Positions 23,477 to 35,465 of a stretch of 64,000 nucleotides of DNA are shown in pieces. Numbering within the stretch: the stretch's first letter is position 1; each line of letters starts with the position of its first letter. Origin of the DNA: Lycocorax pyrrhopterus obiensis (taxonomy: Eukaryota; Chordata; Aves; Passeriformes; Paradisaeidae); assembly GCA_014706295.1 (NCBI GenBank), contig JACSVZ010000016.1:830168-894167 (forward strand). Direction: 5' to 3'. The position numbers and the translations under genes were made by a program. The notes below the pieces were generated by a model. That model was not told the origin of the DNA. It ran no database searches and saw only the letters and a program-made list of their open reading frames with translations.

Positions 23477-23635
23477 CTGTCGCGACAGTCACGACCCCCT
23501 TCCCCCGCCGGTGTCCCTGTCCCCGCCGCTTCACGGAGACTGCGCCCGGCCCTCGCTCTGTCGCGACAGACCGCCGGTGTCCCTGTCCCCGCCGGCTCAC
23601 TGGGCCCGGGGCGCGCCCCCGCTCTGTCACGACAG
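23477..23635. repeat. three 12-bp TCGCGA-type palindromes
   Basis: CTGTCGCGACAG at 23477-23488 and 23558-23569, and CTGTCACGACAG at 23624-23635. The first two are perfect palindromes. The intervening sequence is partly repeated too (a GCCGGTGTCCCTGTCCCCGCC string occurs twice), so this is an imperfect tandem repeat with a palindromic core. Confidence 0.85.
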
Positions 23636-23884
23636 TCCCCCCCCCCCCGGGCGGTGCTCGTGGGCGCGCGGCGCACGCGCGGCCGTTTCCGCGCGAAAGA
23701 CGTTTTCCCGCGTGCCGCGCGCGCCGGGGCGGGGCCGCTCCCGCCCCTTCCTCCCCGCGCGGCGCGGCGGCGCGGGGCCGGGCGCGCGCGGTGCGGCGGC
23801 GCGGGCGGCAGGGGGCGCTGCGCGCCCGGCGCGCGGGGCGGCTGCGCCGTGGCGGGTCGGAAATGCCGCCAGGTGGCGGTTTAG

Positions 23885-24028
23885 GATCGCGGCCCCGCTG
23901 AGCCCCGCGCGGGCCCCGCCAGCGCCGCCGCCCCGGCCCCGGCCCGCGCCCGCCGGACCCCGCGCGCCGCCGCCGCTCCCGCAGCGCTCCCGGGGCGCTC
24001 CCGGGGCGCCGCCGCGGCGCGGCCCGAG
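23885..24028 (+). other. STAG1: candidate STAG1 non-coding exon 1
   Basis: A GC-rich segment ending at a good donor (CCCGAG|GTGAGC, exon end 24028) within the CpG island. It is the best candidate for the 5' UTR exon that splices to exon 2 at 63357. The left edge is a guess. Other donors in the island cannot be excluded. Confidence 0.45.
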
Positions 24029-27000
24029 GTGAGCGCGGCGCGCGGGGAGGGAGCGCGCGGGAGGCGCCGATCCAAGATGGAGGCGCGAGGGGCGGGGGCA
24101 GCGGGGCCGGGGCCGCTCGCTCGCTCGGTCTCCGCGGCGGCCGGGCCGGGAGCGGGCGCTGCCCGTGCGAGGAGAGAGGAGAAGGGGAGGGGAGGGAAGA
24201 GGAGGCGGCGCGGGGCGGGGCGGCTCCTGCCGGAGCAACGGGTCCCCCGGGCGCGGCGCTCTTCGCCGCCATCTCATTGTCCCCGACGGGGCTTTGCCGG
24301 GGGCGCGGGGCCGAGCCGGGCCGGCCTCCCCCGCCGCCGGGCCTGCGCCCCGCTCCGGGTGGCGGCGGCCGCGGCGGGCCCGCGGGGGCGACGGGGGATG
24401 CTCGGGCGGAGCGGGGGTGGCGCTTCCGCCGCGCGGGGCTCGGTGGCGGCGGCCCTCGGCCGGCCCCGGGCGGCGGTGGAGGAGGGAAAGTTCCGGGAGC
24501 CGGTGGGCGGCCCGACCCGCCTTTGGCCCGGCCCGGCCCGGCCCGCTGCCGGGACCCGGCCCACGGGAGCGCCCGGGCCGCCCGAGCGCCTGGCTGGAAT
24601 CCAGGGGGGCCAGGCCGGGGTGCAGCCCCGGGGCCGGGGACCCCCGCCCGCCGCTCCTGTTGCTCATCCCCGAGTTCCCAGTGCGGTGGCACCGGGGCGA
24701 GCGGCCGCCCCTTGGCTGGCCCGAGGGACAGAGCCGTGTCACGCAGTCGTGGGGCTGCCCCGAGCTTTGAGTGGGAGAAGCAGCGCCCTGAGCCCCGGGG
24801 GCAGCGCGACCGGAGCCGGGATCCAGAGATCCCTGGCTCCGGGAGCAGCCAAGTGCAGGCAGTGCCCTCTGACCGGTGCTGGGAGTGGGGGAGAGGCACA
24901 AAACCAGGTTAGGGTCCTGCGCTGCTCGGCTCAGGCATAGCGAAGGTTGTGCTTGGAGGAGTGGAAGGCTTCGGTGGTGGGTGCTGGTCACTGGGTACCT
25001 GGCCCATGCTGGGAAGTGGTGGACAGCCACACTCTGCTTTCCCTGTGTTCCTGGGATGGAGCAGGGAGTGTGAGCAGTGGTTGGGACGAAGCGTGACTTG
25101 GGAGAAAGAAAATAGTTGTAGTATCCATAGAGCAACTTGAAGGGACATAACTGCCAATACCAGTGTCAAAAAACTTAGTTTCTGGGAAGACAGTGTGAGT
25201 TTAATTAAACTAAATTGAGCTTCTTTGTAAGTATTGATTATTTCAGTTGTGTTCCACACAATTCTGTAGCTACACAGAGTTAGTCTAGCGATAGCATCTA
25301 CTGTTGAGGTTGTGGAGGAATGAAAAACCTTTTCCAGGTCACACGACCGATGCAACTGTTCTTAAATGGTGTCCTGTGTTTGGTGGGATGGATGACATTA
25401 ATGTCTGGGTTCAGTAACTTTTCCATGTTATTACACTAATGAAGGAGGAGTGGTGTGAGAGAAGGATCAATGCAGATTCTCTGGATCCAAAGCAGTTTGG
25501 TCTTGTCTAGTGCTATAGCGAGGTTATTTGATGGGTGTTTCTACAGTATAATCCATCCAGCCATGAAGAAGGCACTGGGCCACAAGGCAGTGTGCAGGTT
25601 GTCTGTCAAAAGGTGTTCTGACCCTGTGAAGAAGTTTTTCCTATTACAGAATTAGAAGCCAGTTTATTCTTTCTTTGTTTTTTTTTTTCTTTCTGACTCA
25701 ACTCTGATGACTTTTTGTTGGAAAGCCTGAGAAAATACACGTAGGGGTGCAGAGAGTTTTGAAATGACACGCCAACCCGTGATGCAGCAGGATTTCCTGG
25801 TGAGCGGGAGCAGGGGGGCTGACTTCGGGGTTGTGATTAATCTGAGAGGATGTAATTTTTACTGGCTGCTCAACAGAGAGTGTGCAGCTGGAATTCTCTG
25901 TTGGTGCTGCTGATGGACGTGGATTTACAGCAGTGGGAGTGGGTAGTGGGAACGAAGCTTTTCTGAAGCTGGGTGAACAGTTAGTGCCGGTTCTGCAGGT
26001 TCAAAGCACTTCATCTGTAGCCCCTGTGTCCAGAGGACTACAGCCCACGGTCTGTGGTGCTTCCTGACATTTTAAAAAGTGCTGGAGTTGACTAATTCAC
26101 TGAGGAACAGCATTTCTGGCCAAATGTCCACACCCAGTATGCTGTGGTCTGAAGTTGTGAGGGCAGCTGAAACCCAGGTACTGGAACCCGTGTGACTGGG
26201 TGCTCTGAGCTTGTCAGCTCCTGTCCCTGTCCTTAGCCTGCCCTTCATGTTGTGCAGACTTGTATGTGACTTCTTCTGCAACTGCAGTGCACCTTTTGAG
26301 AGTTGAGAAGGTTTGTGAACATTATTATAGCTCATATTTGGATGCATTGACAAAATTTTTGCCATGGCGTAGTCAGAAACTCAGCAAGCGAATATTTTTG
26401 ATTTGAAAGAACAACATGTACCTCCAGTTTGTGCTGGTGACTGTGGAATCTCTCGTTTCTTTCCCTTGGTTGCAAAGACATGCTCTGGTTCAAGTTGGCT
26501 AAAGACTGATAATTTAAATAACATTTTAGCAGGCAAGTGAGCCCATAGAAGTGTAAGGATGCAGTGAGAGAAATGCTGAATTGTGATGACTTTCTAAGAA
26601 GCGTCCTTTTCCTGGGATGAGCACATGCCTTTACGGTAACACTGTGGTTTGCTTTCTGGTGACATGCACAAAAACCTCTCACACCCTGCTGAGGATTGCA
26701 GAGTACCAGATCTGTAGTTACCACAAGACATACTGAAAGAGGCAAACTCTACTGAAGCTGTGCAGGAATGTTAAAGCCAGAATTCAGATGCAGCACTGCT
26801 GAATGGCTGGTCTGGGATCTCCCCGTGCTGCACCTTGGAGTTTTGGGATGAGGCTCTGGCTTCTGGTGCTTGGAATCAAACCCAGAAGGTGATGCTGAAT
26901 CTGGTGCCAAGATAAGGAAGTGCCTTATCTAAATCTGCTGTATTGACTTCAGGACTTAAAATGCCAACCTGCATCTGCAAGATACTTCCTGCTTTTTTTA

Positions 27001-28040
27001 AAGTTTTGGGGATTTACTTGTAGTCGCTCTCATTTATCAGTGGAGCTCTGAAACTCCAATTGCACATTGTCATCTCTTGCTTGCAGTGCCACTGCGTCTG
27101 CTCATTTGGCTAAAAACAGGAAGGAATAGAGTTGATTTTTGTTCTTGGAGAAGAAAGGGAGATCCTACGAAGTTTGAGTTCATGAGCAGATAATTGTTTT
27201 GTTGTTTCTGCCCAGGGCATCCAGGGATATGCAGTATTTTGCTTTTCCATGCTGATGTAGTTTTGTTGGTGTGGGTGTTCAATATGTGATCAGAACACAG
27301 AAACCTATTTCTTTGTTCCCTTAGAAAGTAAGTGGTTTAGAGAGCGTTACTATGACCCTCTTGCAACTTTTCAGTCTGAAAATACACTTTCAAAAATAAG
27401 TGTTGTTTTGTGAAGGTGCACTGTGATTTTTTTTAAAGGCAGACCTCACCTTCAGCTTGCTGAAAGAGCTGAAGGGAAGGAACTGCAGAGGGAATCTTGT
27501 CCTTAGTTGTGATTTTGTAGTAACTTGCTAATTTAATTTCTGACATGTCCCATTGAAAGTCTGACTGTAGGCAATGGTTGCAGCACTTGACAGCTTGTGT
27601 GTCACTGTGAGAGAACACCCAGGAACTCGGGTGCTCTCCCTGTGGTTTGAAGGAACCGTGCTCCTGGCTTTGCCACATTTCCTTGTTTGCATCCCTGCAG
27701 GCATTTTATAGTTTGGAAAATGCTTTTTAATGATAACAGTGTGCTTGAGACAGCAGGATGCCTTGGACAAGAGATCCATCAGGGCCCAAACAGTGTCACC
27801 TGTGTCTTGTTCTGAACTGTAGGTTCAACATGAACTTGGTAAATTTGGTAACTCTGCCTTAATTTCGGAGTATCTGGGGAGAAAATGCTTGTTTATAAAT
27901 GCAGGTAATTCCATACGAAGTACAAGTGGTGCAGATACAAGGCTTTTCATGCCTTCAGGCCCCTGACTTTGGCAGGTGCTGCTCTCTCTGCCCAGAGCTG
28001 GGAGCACCGGCTGGCCAAGGCTCCCAGCGCCCGGTCCCTG

Positions 28041-28074
28041 CCCTGCTGCTCATCCTGCCCTGCTGCTCATCCTG
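28041..28074 (+). repeat. 17-bp tandem duplication
   Basis: Two identical copies of CCCTGCTGCTCATCCTG at 28041-28057 and 28058-28074. Confidence 0.9.
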
Positions 28075-29474
28075 CCCAGCAGGGAATTGGATCTTCAGAG
28101 ACACAACAGGTGTGGTGGGACAGGCTCTCAGCCACAGTTGTCAGCATTATTAGACATGAGCGCTTGATGTGGGACTGTATTGTGAGCTCCAGTCACACAG
28201 TTATTAATCATTTATTACAGAATTAGGAGCAGGAGGTGGAATTCTTAAGCCTGTCCCCCTTCAGCTGAAGGGCAGGTTGTTTCAGGTGGTTCCCAAAAGT
28301 AATGTTTTACTAGAAAGCAGCATGAGGCAACATCCAGCCAACTGTGTTCCTTGCTGTGCAAGGTTTCAGCAGCAGCTATGTTATTTATTCTATAAATAAA
28401 TCTAGTGAGTTTATATTCTGTAACTCTACAAATAGCAGGCTTGTATTATATTGGCAGGTTAGCTGAATGAAAACAGCGTTGACAGATTGTTCAGCTCATA
28501 GGAAAAAGATATTTCTTTGTAGAATTACATAGGGATTATCCTGTGTGTCAGAAATGTTTCTAAATGTCAAATATTTTTCTACAATAAAATAATAAAAATC
28601 AAAACAATTCACCTTGGATACATTTTTACATACTAGAGCATAGCATGTGGTGGTGTTTTTTTGAAACCAAATCAAATAGCAAGCTGAGTATCTGATTGCT
28701 CTCCCCCATGTAAGAGTTTCTCTCTCTGCTTTTAGGATTAGAATTCCCAAGGACCTGGAAGATACCAACATGTTTGTGTTTATAAGTGGGAAATGAAATG
28801 TCATTTGCAAATGGGTAATGAATTCCACCTTAAATGCATGCTCAGTGTGCCAGTTTTACATTGTTAATTTCTAGATCTGTTCATTAAAGCCACATGAGCT
28901 GGTTGCTGCTAGTGGAATTGCACAAGATGGTTGAGCTGCTCTGCCAGCCTGCCTCAGCTGAGAGGGATCTGTGTCTCCACAGCTGCACAGCTCTCCCTTC
29001 CCTTTGTGCTGCTGCTGGCGTGACCTTCCCTGGAGCTGAATTCCCTACCTGACAAACTCCTCTGCTTGGGAGGGAGGTTTTTCTGCCCAGTGAGTGAATC
29101 AAGTCAGGCTGTCAGAGTCAGGAGTTGATAGAGGTGATGCAAGGTCAGTGGCAGGAATACTTTTGGAGATAAATGGTCCTGGAGGTGGGGATCCTTCAGG
29201 TGCGAGGTTCAGGTTGACTCAGCTGTGCGTGCCTGTGCTGGGTGTGGATGTTCAGCAGGGAGCCCATTGCTCTGTGTAAAGTTGGGGTTCTGTGGGTAAC
29301 TCTAACCTTCACTGAATGCCCCGTGCCAGCTCTGCTGTCTGCAGCCTGTGTTTGTTCTTCCCTTCTTTGGGGCTGGTCCTGCCTTAGCAGAGTAGCCTGG
29401 TGCCATCAGCACAGTGTTGGCATTCTTCTCTGGACGGAAGAGTGTCCCAGTGTGGCCTCCAGCTCACACTCGCG

Positions 29475-29552
29475 GTATCACGGGGTTGTCTGGGTTGGAA
29501 GGGACCTTACAGATCATCTGGTTCCACCCCTCGGGGACACCTTCTGCTCCAG
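29475..29552 (-). mobile_element. CR1 LINE 3'-end fragment
   Basis: The plus strand reads GGGTTGGAAGGGACCTTA, then CAGATCATCTGGTTCCACCCC and GGGGACACCTTCTG. This is the reverse complement of the well-known avian CR1 3' UTR. The copy is truncated and diverged; the element runs on the minus strand with its 3' end at about 29475. Confidence 0.85.
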
Positions 29553-32500
29553 GCCCTGCGTTCCTATGGGACTCCCCTGGTGGCCTTCCTGTGTGGTCAG
29601 AGATGACCACGGGGTTTGCTCTTTGTCTCCTCTCTCTTCACCAGGTAACCTGTCCATGCAAGGCCTGTTGTTGCCATGGCAGCTGAATTTCTTTAAGGGC
29701 CTTTTCTGAAGAATCTTGTTAAATATCTCTTGGAAATTAAAGCAGGCTTTGTCAAGTACAGTCCACTGGTGTAAGGAAGGGCCTTGAGAGAACTCCTGCG
29801 TGGAACTTGGCTTTCCTGTACAAAAGGAATGTTGATTTCCCTGTCTAAATGCTGTAGTTTATTTAGTTGCCTGCAGATCTTTTTTCTAGAATAGTTTCTA
29901 CTAAATTAGGCTCACTAGGCTGTAACATCAGAGTGTTAGGTGAGAAAGTAAACATAACTGTAAATTGTGTTCAAGAGTAAGCACTGCTTCAAGCAGTAGA
30001 ATTTGAAGGCTGGTTTTTTCCTGGTTCACTTACGTGGCTTCTTTGGTGTCTGATAGTTTTGTTTTTCCCATATCCTTACTTTAATGGGACATTGCTTGTG
30101 GGAGAGGAATTAAAAATCTCTCTTCTAAGAAATAAATATTTTTAACAATAGAGGGGTACTTACATATTTTGGGATCTCTGTTTTCCTGAGTTCAGTGGAA
30201 ATTGGTCCATGCACTGAAAATTATTGATAGCGGAGATGGAGAAAAGGACAGAGAGAAGGATATATACACAGAGTACACTCCTGTAGGCCTGTTCCTGTTG
30301 GATACTGGGCTTAAAGGAACCCAAACAAATGGTTGCAGTGATACTGTAAAACAAACAATGTAGCACAGGGAGTGCAAATCAGCACTGCACAGATCATCCT
30401 TGCACACAGAGCTGAGCTTGGAGGGACTCCTGCCTTTGGCAGCTTCCGAACTGTGCTCAGCCATCTGTAACCTTTGTGCCCGGCAGTGCTCTGGGAATGG
30501 CAGTGACAGTGGAGAAGGAAAGCTCCAGTGGTAAGGGAAGCTCTTCCCCAGGCTTGGCCACAGTTTCGGGTACTCTGCCCTTTGAGTCTCAGATCATGGC
30601 TTGTTTATTCTTCAGCTCCTTTCAGTTCCACCATCCCAGTGTTTCCCTTAAGCTCTTTGAGGCTTTTTTCTGTTTTAGCATTAGCTGATTGTTCTGCTTG
30701 TATTCACATAAATCAAATAGAATTCACCTATAATGTGTCCTTTCTCATCCCTCTGAAAAGGGTCAGTGGAGCTGGTCAGAAGAAATGGCATAATTTCTGT
30801 GGGTTTGTGCATCTCTTTTGCTTCCCTAGTCAGAGGAGTGATTTTTTTTTTTAATATCTTTTGTTTCTGTAAGCTCCCTTTGGAACAGTTTTCTCTGACA
30901 AAGCAGTAAGATGGAGCTGAAATTTAATTCCTGTTTCAAGATGGACTAGGGAAGTTTTGAATACTAATTATTGTGCTGTTGTACAAGATACTCGACATGC
31001 TCAGAACCTGGAGAGGTGTGTTTCAATATTAAACTGTTACACTTAGTTTTCTTCTCAAAAGGAACCAGAGAAGCTGCTTGTTTTTGCTTTGCAAAGGAAA
31101 GTTTTTACACACTTGAGTTCATGTTGGTGGAACTATAAAGCACCAGCATCAGGGACAGAAAGCATTGGTGTTGGGGCTTATGTAAATCCTATTGCCTGAT
31201 GTGGGTATTAATCGGGAATTCCTTGTCTTGGGGGTAAATGTTTGTGAATGCCAGAGCCATTAGAGCTGGGAGGACAAGCCTTTTCCATTGGTATGCCTTA
31301 CTTTTCTGGTATCTCATTGCTGGTTGTTGATTCAGAGCTGTTGGTGTCCTGGTGGAAAGCTGAGAACGAAAGACAAGGGCTAAGAGAGAAGGCTGAGGGA
31401 TGACAATCAAGGGAAGCAAAGTCAGGTTTGAGGGGTGGAGGGAGGAATTGTCACTTGTAGCTGCCATTATTTCCTGGACTTTTTGTTTCCCCTAGGCAAA
31501 TGTGTTGTTAAAAAACTGCTAAGACTTGAATGTGTATCCTTTTCTAAACTTCCAGAATATTTTCTTGGTGATCTCTGCCAGTGCGGATTGCCAGGCCTTT
31601 TGTAAGAGTGTGTCATTCATCAGCATCATCCATAGCATTTGTGCAGGACTTGGAGCCCCTGTGCAATGCCAGGAGGTACCACCAGCATTTTCTGTGGTAA
31701 ATTCTGAGCTATTGGCAGAGTATGTCACTGATGGAGTTTTATTGTGAAGTACACAGCTGAGAATAACCTTTCACATGTTCCTTGCCCATAAATTTTTGGC
31801 AGTCAGCTTCTTTGTTGTCTGTCCCTCAAACAACTTCCTTGACCTAAAGTCATGCTTTGATAACACCCACATCCAGAGTTGAGCTATTGTGTCTGCCTGT
31901 GTCCTGAAGGCCACGTGTTGTTCCTCTTTGTAACTCGTGCTTGCATTCAGGCCGATGTCAAAAGATATTGACTTTGTGTGGCAGTGGTCTCAAAAAGCAT
32001 TCAGCGTGTGGGACAGTCAGCTCTGATTTATAGTTCCTCAATTCTGATCTCTTCACCCACAGGCCTGGTAAATGACAAATAGCAGCACTGTGAAGTGTCA
32101 CAGAGTGCCACTGGAGTTATTTGTGCTGCCAGTCCCGAGCCTGTGTGCAGGTTCACTGGTACTGGCAGATGTGAGCCTGACGCAGGGAAGAGCTTGTGGA
32201 ACTAAGCTGTCATGGAACAATTACATAATTAAAGAGCATGGGAATGTACAAAAACAGTGACTTGCAGCTCTCCAGAAGAAATAAATTCATGGTGAGCTCT
32301 CTTTGCACCAAACGAGGTGTCAGGGGTGAGGGGAACAGGCTGTTCTGGCGTGTGATGGGGCAGCTGGTAGAGAAAGTGTTGTTGTGCAAAGTAACTGCAG
32401 CTCCTGCAGCTCCTCAAGTAGCTTGTTTTATATATGCATGTAAGAAAGAGATGTCCTTTTTAATTTCTGGTCAAGCTATTGCTGGTGTTGGTGGCATGCC

Positions 32501-35161
32501 AGGCTCTTTGAGGCAAGACCCAAGAGCAGCACGAGTGTCTCGAGGCAGTGTAGGAACCGTCCTGCCCTTCCTGCGGCTCCTGCATCTGACATTGCTGTCA
32601 GAGCTCCCTGAAATGGGGCCTCAGTTGGGAAGACAAAAAGCTGTTGGGAAGGAAGTGAAGAACATGCTGGTGGAAGGCTAGAAGTGATCTGAATATCATC
32701 TTACATTCACCACGCTTGCCTATTAATAGCCAACAAAGAACAAAAATTTAACACACAGGGCAGCCTCATTTGTATTATTTTTCCTTAGCTGTAAGCTCAG
32801 GCAGTTTGGGACTTGGTTGCTGGGGATTTTTTTCAATCCTCAAGGGGAACGTTGGTTTTTGCATTGTTATAGATGGCTCAGATGAGCACGCCTGTGGTTG
32901 AGATGGGTATTGTTAGGCAGTTACTCCCATCTTGTTCCAAATAACACATGCCTCTGACAAACCAACTGTCCAGACTGGAAATTCTTGTGTTAAGTTTTTA
33001 GCTGCAGATTGGTTATGTTTGTGGTGTTCCAACAAAACTTATTCAAATTGATTTTTGAATGTGAGATTAAGGATTTTTTTTTTTTTTAGGTGTGGTAAAT
33101 ACACATTTATTTTTTTCTAAGGATTTCAGTGGGAAATTCCTGCTGAGTTTTCATGCTTTAGGGTAAAGGCCTCTGGCTTTAATGAGATCATTGTTACTTA
33201 GTTGTTAAAAAAAAATCCACATAGCTTGACCATTTTATAATTGTCTGCAAAATACTAAATGGTAGTAGCGTGGTTGGACTTGGAGATCTCTTTCTTGCAG
33301 ATTTTGTAGCTGTGTAGGTTTTGCACAGGAGCAGGTTGTGTGTGCCACACAGACAGCAACCTTCACTGCATCCTTCCAGCTCTGTGGGAAGGACAGGAGT
33401 TTGACAGGCATCAGTCTGCTACTTGTGAAGAGAAGCCATTCCTGAACACCAGACTGTGTGAGGCATAACTCCTCAGGTTTGGAAACCAGACTTTGATTTA
33501 TTGGTCTCTTGCCATAAAATTGCCAAAAGGTGGATCTTGTCAGTTGGGTGTCTTTTGTGCTGTATCCTTGTTTCCTCCAAAGCAGGCAAGTTACTGAGGG
33601 CTCAGATAAGGAACAAATGTTTTTCCTAACTTTGTTTAGGAGAGAACATTTATTTTGGATGAAATCTCCCAGAGGAGCTTGAACAGACACTGGATGGGAA
33701 GATCAGTAAACCCAGCAGGATATAACAACATCGTGTGCTTGGGCAGTTGAGAATGTCACAGTGGAATATGAACTAAAGGAGCAAAGTCGTGTGCTTCTAA
33801 CCTGGCTGAGAGCTGACTGATGGTGTTGAGATCAGAGCTGTTGGTGCTCAGAGTGCATTCTGAGGGTGCACAGAACGGTGCACCTACAGAATGTCTCAGT
33901 TTGGCTGTGATCCCAGCTGGAAGGTTCCTCTCTTTGGGGCTCTTTGGTCACTTTGTCATGTGAATCATGCTCTCACCACTCACTGGCTCTAATACCATTT
34001 TCCCCCCTTAGTTTTAAATGTCCTGATCATATGTGATGAGAAAAATTGACACCACCCTTCCCCCCATCATGTTCTTTTCCTTGCAATATTTTTTCCTTAC
34101 CCTGCAGCCGATAAGAATTTTCCTGTATTACCAGCAGAGATTTAATCTTGCAGTGTGATTTCTTGAGGACCACTACCCAAAATGTTGCAGTGGTTAATAG
34201 TTTCATATAATACCTGCTCTGCAGTCTTCTTCCTCTGGCTTTCAAGTAGAAGTATTCTATTATTTAGTCCTATAATTATTTTCCTTTAAGAAGTAGTTCA
34301 TTTTTGAAAAATTGCAAAGCGTTTATCACTTATACGTCTCCCTCCTCTAAGTGAGTGTGCTGTGTTGTGAGAATAGATGCTAGAAAGACTTTACTGTTGG
34401 GGTTTTATTTAATGAAAGAACTGGTATTGGAGTGTGTTTTTCTCTAATTATTTTATTTGAATTTTTTTCACTGATTTGTTTTGCGCATTGCTGGAATCTC
34501 TAGGGACACAACTCTTAAGTCCAAAATCATCTTGCTTTTACAGCCATTAAAGGATATTAAAGCTGTAGACCTCTGTCCAGTCTTGTGTTTTACTGGAACA
34601 ATGGACTTGTACTAGGATGGTTATTTATTTACTTTTACTTTTGTCGCTCTTCCTGGGCTTTCTTTGTTCCGGGAAGAATACGGAACAAAAAAAAACAATG
34701 GAGAGAGAGCTTGAGTTAATCCCTTTGTCTGTCTTGGGGTGAGACAATTTACAATATTCTTGACAGCTGCTTGTCTAATCTCTTAATTGCTGGAAATTTC
34801 ACTGCATTTCCTAAGCAGCTTATTCCAGTGCTGTATATTCTTACTGACTGGTTTGTTTCCAATGTTTAACTGACACATTTTGCAGTTAACTTTTGGGTTT
34901 TTATTTTGTCATAGTGAGCTATTTCTGGTGTACCTGAATGTCCATAAGCTGTCCTTTTTTTTTTTTCTCCTTGAGCTCTAACACAAACTGTGTCTTTGAG
35001 TTTCTCAGTGTTTCCTCCTACCTCTGGTTTTCTTTTCCTCTGACCCAGCTGACTGCTTTGTAGACTCACTCCTGTCCGTTCATATCCTGAAGCCTGGGCC
35101 CCCAAACTGGGCACTCTGCTCTGATGCTGATGATTTAGTGATGCAAGGTGGATTGTTCTTC

Positions 35162-35176
35162 ATTTATTTATTTATT
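35162..35176. repeat. short (TTTA)n tract
   Basis: About four ATTT units within an AT-rich part of STAG1 intron 1. Confidence 0.7.
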
Positions 35177-35357
35177 GTGATGAGCTCTTCACAAGAGTCC
35201 CTTGCTCTTCCCTCATCCTTTTGTTTGTCATTCATGGAAAGCTTTGCAGGCCATCCCAGGGGTTGAGAATCTGCCTTAGCCTGTGCTTGGGTATCTGGAG
35301 CCACTCTGGATTTCTGTCACCGAGAGGCACGGTCACCCTTGTCACAAAGGGAGGGAT

Positions 35358-35465
35358 GGAACCCGCATGGGAAGCGATTTTCACTGGTGAAACAAACGGG
35401 TATTTGTCCTGGGAACCCACATGGAAGGCGACTGTCACTGGTGAAACAAACGGGTACTGGCCCAT
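35358..35465 (+). repeat. 54-bp tandem duplication, imperfect
   Basis: Two copies (35358-35411 and 35412-35465) sharing GGAACCC at the start and CACTGGTGAAACAAACGGGT later on, with scattered substitutions. It is in STAG1 intron 1; no gene is associated. Confidence 0.85.

Larger units (their letters stand above)
23040..24760. promoter_or_regulatory. CpG island, probable shared SLC35G2/STAG1 promoter
   Basis: The largest CpG-dense block in the window, with GC-rich runs, a YY1-type CCAAGATGGAGGC string near 24072 and three CTGTCRCGACAG palindromes (23477-23635). SLC35G2 lies on the minus side and STAG1 on the plus side. In human the two are also divergent neighbours, but further apart. The very long open frames here, up to about 630 codons on the minus strand, reflect the lack of stop codons in GC-rich DNA. 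Confidence 0.8.

Noticed and set aside
23001..24899. 632-codon minus-strand open frame, and several 200-500 codon frames overlapping it
   Set aside because: Composition is almost only Ala, Arg, Gly and Pro, and frames are open on both strands at once. This is CpG-island sequence poor in stop codons, not protein.
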